Assembly: GCA_963809385.1 (NCBI GenBank)
Contig: CAWEJL010000004.1
Coordinates: forward strand, 496,001-560,000
Reading direction: 5' to 3'
Origin: JAKAIY01 sp963809385
Lineage (GTDB): Bacteria > Chloroflexota > Ktedonobacteria > Ktedonobacterales > JADMIN01
DNA: 64,000 nt
Both the position numbers and the translations under genes were made by a program. Below are positions 44,801 to 53,425 of the stretch, one piece after another. Positions within the stretch are counted from its first letter, which is position 1. Every line of letters starts with the position of its first letter. The notes beneath the pieces were generated by a model. The model was not told the origin of the DNA. It ran no database searches and was given only the letters and a program-made list of their open reading frames with translations.

Positions 44801-46666
44801 GTATCCACCAATAACCGCGTCAAGCAGATCGCCTCCGGCCGCTTCGGCGTGACAACAGCCTACGTCGCGCATGCCGATGAGCTGGAAATCAAGATGGCGC
44901 AAGGCTCGAAGCCCGGCGAGGGCGGCCAGCTTCCCGCCCGCAAAGTCACCGGACTGATCGCCCGCCTGCGCCACACGATGCCCGGCGTCGCGCTGATCTC
45001 GCCTCCGCCGCATCATGACATCTACAGCATCGAAGACCTCGCGCAGCTGATCTACGACCTGAAGCAGCTCAATCCGCGCGCGGCGGTCGGTGTGAAGCTG
45101 GTCGCCGAGCGCGGCGTCGGCACGATCGCGGCGGGCGTCGCCAAGGCCCACGCCGACTACATCCTCATCAGCGGACATGATGGCGGCACGGGCGCCTCGC
45201 CGCTCAGCTCGATCAAGCACGCGGGCGCGCCGTGGGAGCTGGGGCTGGCGGAGACGCAACAGGCGCTACGCCTCAACGGGCTGCGCGGGCGTGTGCGGCT
45301 GCGCGTGGATGGCGGCTTCAAGACGGGCCGGGACGTGGTCATCGCGGCGCTGCTGGGCGCGGACGAATTCGGCTTTGGCACGGCGGCGCTCGTCGCGCTG
45401 GGCTGCGATATGGCCCGCCAGTGCCATCTCGACACCTGCCCGGCGGGCATCGCCACCCAGCGTGAGGACCTGCGCGCGCGCTTCGATGGCAAGCCGGAGC
45501 ATCTGGTGGCGTTTCTGCTGGGCGTCGCCGGTGAGGTGCGGGAAATCCTGGCGGCGATCGGCGCGCGCGCGCTCAATGAGATCACTGGCCGGCCTGACCT
45601 GCTCGCCATTCGCGACGCATGGGAGGGTGGTCTGGCGCCACGCGCCGAGCGCGCGAAGCGCGCCATCGCGCCGCTGCTGGCGCCTGGCCCGGCGGACCAG
45701 CCGCGCCGCTGGGCGCGCGAGGCGCGGTCCGACCCTGGCCTGGGGAGCGGCGCGGAGCGCGAGCGCCGCCTGCTCGAAGACGCCTTGCCGCTGCTGGAGC
45801 GCGGCGGCGCCGTGCTGCTCCATGAGCCCATCCGCAACCGGGACCGCACGGTTGGGGCGGCGCTGGCCGGAGCCATCGCGCGGCGCTGGGGCGATAGCGG
45901 CCTGCCCCGTGGAGGCATCACCAGCCTCTACGCGGGCAGCGCGGGCCAGAGCTTCGGCGCGTTCTGCGTCCCCGGCCTGCGGCTGATGCTGGAGGGCGAC
46001 GCGAACGACTACGTTGGCAAGGGCATGACGGGCGGCGAGATCGTCCTCATGCCATCGCCACACGCCCGCTTCGCCGCGCACGAGCAGACGATTCTCGGCA
46101 ACACCGCGCTCTACGGCGCCACCGGGGGCATGCTGCTGGCCTGTGGCCGTGCTGGCGAGCGCTTCGCCGTGCGCAACAGCGGGGCCATCGCGGTCGTCGA
46201 GGGCATGGGCGACCACGGCTGCGAGTACATGACGGGCGGCGTGGTTGTCTCGCTCGGCGAGGTCGGGCGCAACTTCGCCGCCGGCATGTCGGGCGGCATC
46301 GCCTATGTCTACGACGAGCGCGGAGGTTTGCCAGAGCGCATCAACCCTGAGTTGGCGCGGGTCGAGCGGCTGACGGACGCGGACGGCGCCGAGATCGAGC
46401 TAGTCGGCGCGCTCATCGAGCATCATGAGTTCCTCACCCACAGCGACCGCGCCGCGGCGTTGCTGGAGCGGTGGCCGGCGACACTGGAGCGCATGTGGCG
46501 CGTCTCCCCGCGCGCTCAGACCAGCGCGGGCCAGCCGTTCGATGTCGCGGCGCGCTACGTTGGAACGAGCCTGAGCCGGATGGAAGACCCGCTCATCACG
46601 CAGGTAAGCCGGGCCAGCGGGCAGTGGCGGGAGAAGGTCGCGGCGCGCGCGCGGTACGGCGTGTGA
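41873..46666 (+). CDS. gltB: Glutamate synthase large subunit
   Basis: 1597 aa. The class II amidotransferase domain begins at Cys in HDACGTGF (residue about 43 after a propeptide). The central and FMN-binding domains follow, with SLGSLSPEAHQT, QIASGRFGV and ISGHDGGTGASP, then the 3Fe-4S ligands in CDMARQCHLDTCPAG, and the GXGXG repeat domain ends the chain. It transfers the glutamine amide to 2-oxoglutarate. No gltD small subunit is adjacent, so the reductant, NADPH via a distant gltD or ferredoxin, is unknown. The Shine-Dalgarno is GAAAAGAGG. Confidence 0.95.
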   Translation: MDHALSAGDLRRRASQKQPATAMIASARSDYPLYDPRFEHDACGTGFVANISGVREHRIIERALEALRNLAHRGAMDARAEASDGVGVLTQLPLALLNRWLTRRGLPAAAEGELAAGMVFLPRDDNLAMRARTLLDQALERRGARVPGWRKVPVRDREISASARRERPRIEQALALRPAGMAADAFERLLYAARKEAESEWNRLGIEDAYVASLSARSIVYKGLLTAETLPRFYADLLDPNFTSALALFHQRYSTNTFPSWRLAQPMRLLAHNGEINTVQGNRNWMAAREAALDAMWGDEAPWLRPVIEPQGSDSTSLDNALELLTRSGRTLAHALTLLTPAAWEARDDLAPETRAFFAAQAPLVEPWDGPAALVFSDGVRVGAALDRNGLRPLRYTLDAGGLLVVASESGVLDLDERNALAKGRLGPGQMLLVDTERGDLLFDAELKAALAAGRPYADWVKRHIVAVPPPDADARDAPGAAPAAPDALLPQQALFGYTHEDIELILRPMLAEGVEATWSMGDDTPLAVFSSQPRRLAAFFRQRFAQVTNPPIDSLRERLVMSLATYLGPRPPLLADAEPQGALLRLASPALDEAMLRQVLADAAKHGMPLARLKMAYTPAGPDDAAPEAAPEAALAAALDALEQAAVEAARAGAQVLVLTDRALAADETPIPAVLAVSAAHQALARAGLRPQVGLIAETGDVWDTHGLALLTGYGANAVCPSLALETARALAGTRGLEHLTPETAAGNVLHALEKGLLKALARMGLSAFESYLGAQLFEAIGLEPALIARYFPGAPHTLGGLDLADLDQHARACRDEAARLAASHEASMAARESDADTRHAVVALRPRLADRGFVRFRRNAEYHAANPSVVKALQQAARSGAQADYQRYTELLYTRPPAAIRDLLAFRPARPIPLEEVESAAEIARRFVGSAMSLGSLSPEAHQTVTLALNALGGRSNTGEGGEDPANFLGARDGVSTNNRVKQIASGRFGVTTAYVAHADELEIKMAQGSKPGEGGQLPARKVTGLIARLRHTMPGVALISPPPHHDIYSIEDLAQLIYDLKQLNPRAAVGVKLVAERGVGTIAAGVAKAHADYILISGHDGGTGASPLSSIKHAGAPWELGLAETQQALRLNGLRGRVRLRVDGGFKTGRDVVIAALLGADEFGFGTAALVALGCDMARQCHLDTCPAGIATQREDLRARFDGKPEHLVAFLLGVAGEVREILAAIGARALNEITGRPDLLAIRDAWEGGLAPRAERAKRAIAPLLAPGPADQPRRWAREARSDPGLGSGAERERRLLEDALPLLERGGAVLLHEPIRNRDRTVGAALAGAIARRWGDSGLPRGGITSLYAGSAGQSFGAFCVPGLRLMLEGDANDYVGKGMTGGEIVLMPSPHARFAAHEQTILGNTALYGATGGMLLACGRAGERFAVRNSGAIAVVEGMGDHGCEYMTGGVVVSLGEVGRNFAAGMSGGIAYVYDERGGLPERINPELARVERLTDADGAEIELVGALIEHHEFLTHSDRAAALLERWPATLERMWRVSPRAQTSAGQPFDVAARYVGTSLSRMEDPLITQVSRASGQWREKVAARARYGV

Positions 46667-46700
46667 GGCGCGACTGGAGAACAATCGGGCTGGGGCGGCG

Positions 46701-47246
46701 TCAGAGCGAGGCGAGGATGTCGAGCGCTTCAACCTGGTCGCGCTCCAGCGTCTTCATGCTGATGCCGCGCAGGTAGGCGCAGACTTTCTGGCGCGGCCAG
46801 CGCTCCTCGATGCCCAGCCGCACGATCTGGCGCATGCGCGGGCGCAGGCGATCAATCGCGGTGGTCAGCTGGGCGCGGGTGAGCGCGTGGTCCTCGCCAT
46901 CGGGGCGGGGCAGCGTGAGGACGGTCTCCGGCTCGGAGCGCGGGACGGCGCGCAGGAACTCGCGGATCATGGCGCGCACCTGGGCGCGGCGCATCGCCCC
47001 GGTCAGCGGTGAGGCGGCGCGCTGGCCGTCCAGGTCGCCTCCCGCGAGCGCGGCGTAGGCGGCGTCGTCCGCCGCCAGCGCATCCAGCAGGCGCGCCGCC
47101 TCGGGAGCGCCCGCGCTCTCCGCGTCTCCGTCGCGCTCATCCTCGCCCATGCCCGCGCTATCGGGCAGCGCCCGCTCGCGCGCCGCCGCCGAAGCCTCCG
47201 CCGGCCTCAAGCCGCTCCGTTTGCCGCGCTCCGTCTGGTCCCACAT
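46701..47246 (-). CDS. Helical protein with sigma region 4-like C-terminus
   Basis: 181 aa. The acidic, Ala-rich N-terminal part is poorly ordered. The last 60 residues (ALTRAQLTTAIDRLRPRMRQIV then KVCAYLRGISMKTLERDQ) resemble a sigma-factor region 4 helix-turn-helix, but no region 2 is present. GAGGGAG precedes the ATG at 47246. Convergent with gltB. A DNA-binding role is only inference. Confidence 0.5.
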   Translation of the reverse strand: MWDQTERGKRSGLRPAEASAAARERALPDSAGMGEDERDGDAESAGAPEAARLLDALAADDAAYAALAGGDLDGQRAASPLTGAMRRAQVRAMIREFLRAVPRSEPETVLTLPRPDGEDHALTRAQLTTAIDRLRPRMRQIVRLGIEERWPRQKVCAYLRGISMKTLERDQVEALDILASL

Positions 47247-47413
47247 ATCCCGCGCTCCCTCATATCCGCCATATCCGCCATACCGTCCACTTCTCTGGAC
47301 GCACACTGCGCTCACCGGAAATCATAGAACACATGTTCCATAATTGTCAACTGGATATGACCCGAAATGGGGAAATCTGGAGGCGGGTAATTCCGCCGCG
47401 CAACCTGGCGCGC

Positions 47414-47863
47414 CTAGTTCGGGATGACCTTGCCCTGCGCCACGTCACGCGAGGATGGCCCCTCGGCGACCTTGAGCAGCGTCTGCGGCTCGCCCTGGAG
47501 CGCATCGCGGATGCGGTGGACGTGCTCAGGGAAGGTGTTGGCGGGCAGATCGTCGGGTGCGAAGAAGCGCACATCGTCACTCTCATCGCTGGTCGCGCGC
47601 TCGCCACCAGCGACGCGGCAGACGAAACCGAAGATGACCTCATCCACATGCGGCGCCCAGCTATAGACGCCCGCCAGCCGCTCCACGGCGACCTCGAACC
47701 CGGACTCCTCGCGCGTCTCGCGGATCACGCCCGCCCACGGCGTCTCGCCCGCCTCCATGCCGCCGCCCGGCTGACCCCACCAGTCGCAGTCGGTGCGATG
47801 AACGAGCAGCACGCGCCCCACGTCGTCGAGCACGGTAGCGAACACGCCGAACTGGAAGCGCAT
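47414..47863 (-). CDS. Nudix hydrolase
   Basis: 149 aa. WGQPGGGMEAGETPWAG followed by RETREESGF gives a complete Nudix box. The VLLVHRTDCDWW strand precedes it, as in the mutT/ADP-sugar-type members. Substrate cannot be predicted. A weak ribosome site precedes the ATG. It is 63 nt downstream of the large membrane gene on the same strand. Confidence 0.9.
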   Translation of the reverse strand: MRFQFGVFATVLDDVGRVLLVHRTDCDWWGQPGGGMEAGETPWAGVIRETREESGFEVAVERLAGVYSWAPHVDEVIFGFVCRVAGGERATSDESDDVRFFAPDDLPANTFPEHVHRIRDALQGEPQTLLKVAEGPSSRDVAQGKVIPN

Positions 47864-47925
47864 GACACGGCCCTTTCACAGCCCCACACAATCCGCGCTG
47901 GTATATGGGTAGACACGCCGCGCGG

Positions 47926-50088
47926 CTACAGCCCAATCGCGCCCTGGAGCGCGTGGAGCAGCGCGCCGGAGCCAGCGTCCAGCAGCAGGGCGGCGGCGGC
48001 GATGAACAGCGTCAGGAAGATGGCCCCACCAGCGGAGAGCGGCGAGCTCGTGGCGCGCTCGGCTTCCTCGATACGCGTGGTGTAGAACTGGAGCAGCACG
48101 AGGTCGTACTGCATCGCGCGCAGCGTCTCCTCGCTGGTGTCCTGCGAGCCGGTGTGTGGGTCGGGCGCGGAGAGGCGGCGCACATGCGACTCAGTGGCGT
48201 TCTTGCGTGTGCGCAGATCGCGCAGCCAGGCGCGACGCCAGCGCCCCAGCCCGATGCGGAAGGGCGTCTCGATCAGCAGCAGCCAGGGCAGCGCCAGCGC
48301 CAGCGCCAGCGGGATCACGCGCGCCGTCACGCTGACCTGCGCGCCCGCCAGCGTCACCTGCGCCAGGATGGTGGCGTCCAGCCCGGCGAGACCGCTCACC
48401 CACCAGACCAGCGCGACCAGCGCGCCCGCTAACCAGGCGAGGGTCCCCAGCGCGGGGCCGAGCGCATAGCGCCGCGCGCCCGGCGACCAGCGGCGCGAGC
48501 CGCCCAACTCACCGACGAAGCGCAGCGCGCTCACCAGCAGGACAGGCAGCGCCAGCGCCACCACCGCCAGCGACGCGGCCAGCGTGGCGGGAAGGAGTAG
48601 CGTCGCCAGCAGATTGCCCGCCAGTGAGAGGCCCCCGGCGGTTGTCTCCGGGAGCAGCCCCGCCAGCCCGCCGCCCTGGAGCGCGCCCGGCAGCGCCTGC
48701 GCCAACGGCGTCCGGCTCACGAGCAACCCGCCCGCCGCCAACCCCGCCAGCGTCAGCAGAATACCCACCAGACTGGCGATCACCCACCACACACGCAGCG
48801 CGACGGCCAGCGCCTGCGACCCCTCGCGCCCATTGAGGCTCGACCGCGTCTCGCTGAAGCTGGCGCCCGCCAGAAGCTCTGGGAGCGCGCCCAGGCTGCG
48901 CGAGAGCAGCAGCAGGAACGCCAGCCAGCCAATCAGCGTCAGCAGCGTGATGACGGCGTAGCCCGCCGTGCGCTCCGGCTGGCCCGCCAGCGCCGCGCCC
49001 GCCAGCGACAGCCCGCTCGCCACGGCCAGCGCCCCAACCAGCCAGCGCGCCGCGCCGCTGAGCATATCCAGCAGCGTCAGTTCCAGACCTCCAGCCAGCG
49101 CGATATTGAGCGCGCCGCGCAAATCAAAGAGCGCGACGCCCATGCGCTGCGGGTCAGGCGGCGCGTTCAGGTTCGCGTGCCAGGCGCGCAAGGCCTGCGT
49201 CACCAGCCGCGCGCGCCGCCGCCAGCGCCAGGGAACCCTGCGAGGCAGCGGAAACTGTGAATTACTGGCGACCACCTCGCACTCGCGGCGCAGGCGGGTC
49301 ACATCGCGCGCGACGCCAATCGCCCGCTGGCGATAGTCGGAGCTGGCGCCATCCTGCTCCAGCCGCTCGGCGGCCACCGAAAGCCACGCCTGCCGGGCCA
49401 GCGCGACATAGCGGCGGAGGGTGTCGAAGTAGACGGCGCTGTGGATGCGCGCCAGACCACTCGCCTCCAGCTCGCCCGCCAGTGCGGCAAGCTCACTCGC
49501 CAGCACACTAAGCTCGCTGATCGCCTGGCGCGCCACATCCGGCGGCTGCACGGCGCGCGCCTGGGCCGCGCGCAACTCAGTGGTCAGCGACGAGGGGGCG
49601 GATGAGGGCGCGACGATCGCCCGGCTGGCGGTCGCCCGCGCACGCGCCACGACGGCCAGCGGGTCGTCCACCACATTCGCCGGGATAGCAGGCGGTATGC
49701 CCCCAGCGGAGTCAGGCTGGCTCGCTGGAAACAGACTGGAGCTATCCTCTGGGCCCGACGCCGCGCTCACTGGCGTATTCCATGGCATCAGCGCGGGCGC
49801 GGCGGGCTGCTCCGCGGCGGGCGCGGGACCGCTCGGCTTCGCTGGGCCCCAGAAGGAGCCACCCTGGCTGGCGCGAAATTGGGGACGGCGGGGCGGCCGC
49901 AGCGTCTCATCGGGCAAGGGGGGCAGGTCGCTCAACCCCGGCGCGCCATTCAACCCGCTCCCCGGCTGCCCCGCGTCTCGCGGGCTGGGGTCGCGTGGCG
50001 TAGCGCCGCCTGCCTGATCCGCGCCCTGGTTCGCGCCCTGTCCGGGTCCACCTGGTTCACTAGCGCGATGCGAGCGATACGAGCCCAT
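47926..50088 (-). CDS. Large multi-span membrane protein
   Basis: 720 aa. A Pro-rich cytoplasmic N-terminus (1-150) and a helical, basic region (160-290) precede about eight hydrophobic spans, then a charged loop (RTRKNATESHVRRL) and a last span near the C-terminus. No family recognised. ATG 50088 follows GGAAAGGGCC. The Pro-rich style matches the two surface proteins upstream on the same strand, which may form a transcription unit with it. Confidence 0.6.
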   Translation of the reverse strand: MGSYRSHRASEPGGPGQGANQGADQAGGATPRDPSPRDAGQPGSGLNGAPGLSDLPPLPDETLRPPRRPQFRASQGGSFWGPAKPSGPAPAAEQPAAPALMPWNTPVSAASGPEDSSSLFPASQPDSAGGIPPAIPANVVDDPLAVVARARATASRAIVAPSSAPSSLTTELRAAQARAVQPPDVARQAISELSVLASELAALAGELEASGLARIHSAVYFDTLRRYVALARQAWLSVAAERLEQDGASSDYRQRAIGVARDVTRLRRECEVVASNSQFPLPRRVPWRWRRRARLVTQALRAWHANLNAPPDPQRMGVALFDLRGALNIALAGGLELTLLDMLSGAARWLVGALAVASGLSLAGAALAGQPERTAGYAVITLLTLIGWLAFLLLLSRSLGALPELLAGASFSETRSSLNGREGSQALAVALRVWWVIASLVGILLTLAGLAAGGLLVSRTPLAQALPGALQGGGLAGLLPETTAGGLSLAGNLLATLLLPATLAASLAVVALALPVLLVSALRFVGELGGSRRWSPGARRYALGPALGTLAWLAGALVALVWWVSGLAGLDATILAQVTLAGAQVSVTARVIPLALALALPWLLLIETPFRIGLGRWRRAWLRDLRTRKNATESHVRRLSAPDPHTGSQDTSEETLRAMQYDLVLLQFYTTRIEEAERATSSPLSAGGAIFLTLFIAAAALLLDAGSGALLHALQGAIGL

Positions 50089-50235
50089 GGCCCGGCCCTT
50101 TCCGTCTGTTCCCCATGACGCGCCACACACCACCGCGCAGGCTAGCGCACGGCGCTATTGTAGCAGCGCGTCAGCGTGCGGGCAATCACAGGCGCCGTTT
50201 GTCTGGCGCCCGCGTGGAGACCATCTGGCGCATCG

Positions 50236-51063
50236 CTATTGTCCAGTGGAGAGCGTCGCGCGTGTGAAGATCGCTTCGGACCCGCTGGGCGCGCCCCCGG
50301 CCAGCGCGGGCTGTGCGCCCATATCCACCGAGGCGGTGGCCACCTGCTGGCCGTTGACGTAGAAGATCTCCCGCGTATGATCCGGAGAAACCTCGATCGA
50401 GATGGTGTTCGCCACGAACGCGTCGCCATGCCATGCCGCCGTGCCGCCGGAGATATAGAGACCCTGACCCGTCGCCGAGCAAATGCTATCACAGAGCACA
50501 TAGTGGCCCTGCTGGTCTACCTCGAACGTCAGCACGTTCCCTGACTGTTTGGTAGAATCGCCGACCAGCAGCATCGCCCGCTGGAAAGAGGAAACCCTCG
50601 CCGCCGGAGCGAGCCCCAGCTCGAAATAGAAGCCCTGCGCCGTCGCGCCGCCAGAGCCAGCGGGCGTGAAGGTACAGATCGCCGCGCTCGAGCTGGAGGC
50701 GCTCGCGTCGAGGCCCTGATCGGTGAAGACGCATCCCTGTGTGAGATCCCACGCGGCGCTATCGGCAGTCGTGAGGTCCCGCTGGTAGACCGGCTCCCAG
50801 CCCGCTGGCGCCGACCGGCTGGCTGTCGGGCCCAGATCAGGCGCGATAGCCGCCAGCGCCAGCGCCAGAACCGTTAGCGCGACGAGCACGGCGCCGAAGA
50901 TGAGCTGATAGCGGCGGTCATTGGTCTTCGCCGCTACCGCGGGTTGCGCGGGTGGCTGCGCGTACGGCTGCTGCGCGTATGGCTGCTGCGCGTACGGCTG
51001 CTGCGGGTAGGGTGGCTGCGCGTAGGGCGCGGCGGAGTCCGAAGGAGTGGGTGGGTAGGACAT
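50236..51063 (-). CDS. Membrane-anchored protein with Tyr/Pro/Gln repeats
   Basis: 275 aa. Repeats of QQPYA (about 20-40), one membrane span (about 52-74) and an extracytoplasmic beta-rich domain like a concanavalin/laminin-G fold (FYFELGLAPAAR, HYVLCDSIC, IEVSPDHTREIFYVNGQ). Such DUF1080-like domains bind sugars. Its ATG overlaps the prsW stop by one base (TAATG), and GGGAGG lies upstream, so translation is coupled. Confidence 0.7.
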   Translation of the reverse strand: MSYPPTPSDSAAPYAQPPYPQQPYAQQPYAQQPYAQPPAQPAVAAKTNDRRYQLIFGAVLVALTVLALALAAIAPDLGPTASRSAPAGWEPVYQRDLTTADSAAWDLTQGCVFTDQGLDASASSSSAAICTFTPAGSGGATAQGFYFELGLAPAARVSSFQRAMLLVGDSTKQSGNVLTFEVDQQGHYVLCDSICSATGQGLYISGGTAAWHGDAFVANTISIEVSPDHTREIFYVNGQQVATASVDMGAQPALAGGAPSGSEAIFTRATLSTGQ

Positions 51064-52868
51064 TATTGTGCGCCTCCCGCTGTCTGCGCCGATGGCGCTG
51101 TCTGTGACATTGGCGTGGCTGGCGCCGTTGGGGCCGGAACTGGCGCGATGCCATAGCCCCACGGAATGGCGGGATAGGGCGCGTAGGGATAGCCGCTAGC
51201 TGGCCACTCTGGCGCGCGCGGCGTCCGTGGCGGCATGCCTTGGGCGCGCAAGAGCCGGTTCGTCATGATGATCAGCACCCCAAGAATGAAGGCGTAAATG
51301 CCGAGATAGATGATGTCCATGCGCTGCAACGGCAGAGGCCCCAGGTAGAGCGGCGCGCTCAGCCAGTCATTGACACTCGCGGGCAGGAGTTGTCCGGCGA
51401 GCGAGAATCCGTTGAACACACCGTGCTGGAGGATGGCGTAGAGGAAGGCGCCAGCCGCGCGCAACCAGCGCAGGGGCACGCCCTTGCCATTGATGAGGTA
51501 GTACCAGCCGAGCGCGCCCATGCCCGCGCCCACACCGTGCAACAGCCCCGCGCCGATGCGCTCGATGGAGACCGAAACCCAGTCGGCCTGGCCCTGTCCG
51601 ATATAGCCAATGGTCTCGAACATATCGAAGCCGACGCCAGCGGCCAGCCCAACCAGGAACATCTCGCCCGGCGTCCGCAGCCTGCGAACGGCGAGCAGCG
51701 CGCCCAGCGGCTTCACGCCCTCTTCCACCAGCGGCGCGACCACCGAGAGCAGGAGGAACATCGCCAGCGCCACCTGGCCCGACGGCTGCCCGCTCGTTGA
51801 TGGTGAGAGCACCGCTTGCGCGTCCTGCCCGGTGAGGCCGAGCACGGCGACAATGACCAGCGCCAGGATGCCCTCGAAGATCACCGCCAGCAGCGGCGCC
51901 AGCGTCATGCCGTAGAACAACGACATCCAGACGTGCCGGCGCGTCGACGGATCACGCAGCCGTTGCGTCGTGAAAGCCAGGATCGCCAGCGCGGGCAGCG
52001 CTCCGGTGAGCATCGCCAGCGGCAGCACGCCGAGCGCGGCGCCTGGCGCCCGGCCCAGACCCTGGTTGACGCCCCACAGCGCCAGCGCCCCACCGATGGC
52101 GGCCAGCGCCAGCGTCAGGATCACCCACGCCGGAGGAAGCTGGAAGCGCGGTGACGAGCGGCGCATGATGCCGCGTATGCCGTACCACAGGCCAAATCCG
52201 CCAGCGAAGATCGGCCCCAGCGAGAAGCCGAGTATCGAGCCCAGGAAGGAGAGATCGTCACCCTGACCGCCGAACAGCGCGAACAGCGAAATAAACGAGA
52301 TCAGGAGACCGCCGACGATACTTATCCCCGCCAGACCCGCCACGATCCACGAGATCACCAGCGCGTAGACCTCGCCCGGCGCGCGGCGCGGCTTCGCCGG
52401 ATACGCCGGCGCGTAATACCCGTAATACCCGTAATACCCATACGCGCCATACCCGGCGCCACCATAGGAGGGCGCGTAGCCATACGGCCCATAGTTCCCC
52501 GTGGGATACGGATAGACGCCAGGGGAGGCGCCCTGATACGCGGGATATGCGGGATATGCGGGATACGCGGGATATGCGGGGGTGGGCTGTGTAGACGCGC
52601 CGGGCGCGCCGGTGGCCGCTGGATAAGTGGGGTATCCGGAGTATCCCGGATAGGCGGGCTGCGCCTGAGGAGCCGCGCTGGCGGCAGCGGCGGGCGCGGC
52701 GGCGGGCGCGGTGACGAGTGACGCGACAGGCGTCGTGGGGGCGCCGTCATCCGCGCTATACGCGCTCCCCGGCGTGGGGGTCTCACCCAGCCATGCGCCA
52801 CAGGTCGCGCAGCGCGTCACGCCCGGCTGCGCCACGGCGCCGCAGTGCGGACAGGAATCCTTGGTCAA
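51063..52868 (-). CDS. PrsW family intramembrane metalloprotease
   Basis: 601 aa. An N-terminal zinc ribbon (CPHC...CATC, residues 6-24), a long Tyr/Pro/Ala-rich repeat region (about 70-160) encoded by 9-bp DNA repeats, then about ten spans. The PrsW motifs APLVEEGVKPLG, GFDMFETIGY, LHGVGAGMG and LQHGVFNG hold the Glu and His residues of the active site. PrsW cleaves anti-sigma factors; no sigma/anti-sigma pair is nearby. Start is TTG 52868 with GGAGAGG upstream. Confidence 0.88.
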   Translation of the reverse strand: MTKDSCPHCGAVAQPGVTRCATCGAWLGETPTPGSAYSADDGAPTTPVASLVTAPAAAPAAAASAAPQAQPAYPGYSGYPTYPAATGAPGASTQPTPAYPAYPAYPAYPAYQGASPGVYPYPTGNYGPYGYAPSYGGAGYGAYGYYGYYGYYAPAYPAKPRRAPGEVYALVISWIVAGLAGISIVGGLLISFISLFALFGGQGDDLSFLGSILGFSLGPIFAGGFGLWYGIRGIMRRSSPRFQLPPAWVILTLALAAIGGALALWGVNQGLGRAPGAALGVLPLAMLTGALPALAILAFTTQRLRDPSTRRHVWMSLFYGMTLAPLLAVIFEGILALVIVAVLGLTGQDAQAVLSPSTSGQPSGQVALAMFLLLSVVAPLVEEGVKPLGALLAVRRLRTPGEMFLVGLAAGVGFDMFETIGYIGQGQADWVSVSIERIGAGLLHGVGAGMGALGWYYLINGKGVPLRWLRAAGAFLYAILQHGVFNGFSLAGQLLPASVNDWLSAPLYLGPLPLQRMDIIYLGIYAFILGVLIIMTNRLLRAQGMPPRTPRAPEWPASGYPYAPYPAIPWGYGIAPVPAPTAPATPMSQTAPSAQTAGGAQ

Positions 52869-53425
52869 CGTCTCATCCTCTCCAGCGGGAAGTCTCTATT
52901 CATTGTATGGAAGGAGATAGCGCGCTGGCGCCCGCATTCTTCCCCACTATCACTCTAACGGCTGACGCGCCCCTCCGCAACGGATACGAGCGCGCGGGCT
53001 GATGGGTTAGGCGCCTGGCCATCCCGTTCAGCGCACGTGTTCAATTTGCCAGCGGCAGATACATGAAATCCTGAAAGGCCGCGCTGGCGAATGTCGCGCT
53101 GGCGCACATCGGCGCGGATCGCCAATCGCCGCTCGCAGATCGCCCACCAATTCATAGGCTGAAGTCGTTGTCGGCGTGTGAGTGGCTGACGAAGCTATGC
53201 GGCGAGTCCATCCGTGGTTCTTCCTCCTTGACGCTATCGAGCCGTATACAGGCAAACCGCGCGCCGCCATTGTATCATAGGCCGCCGCCGCCGGGCGCGA
53301 CGCGCACAGACAACGTTGCGCAGTGGCGAGCGGCTTGTTATACTTTCTTCGCTCACGGCAGTAAGGGTACGGTATATCACCGTCAGAACGTGTCGCCGTT
53401 GGAGCCAAAGGAGAAAGGGAGCCAC
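52869..53425 (+). promoter_or_regulatory. Intergenic region with a promoter at 53316-53344
   Basis: 557 bp without a supported gene. A sigma-A promoter for the plus-strand gene at 53426 is TTGCGC (53316-53321), 17 bp, TATACT (53339-53344). The prsW promoter should lie in the part near 52869 but is not evident. Confidence 0.6.
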
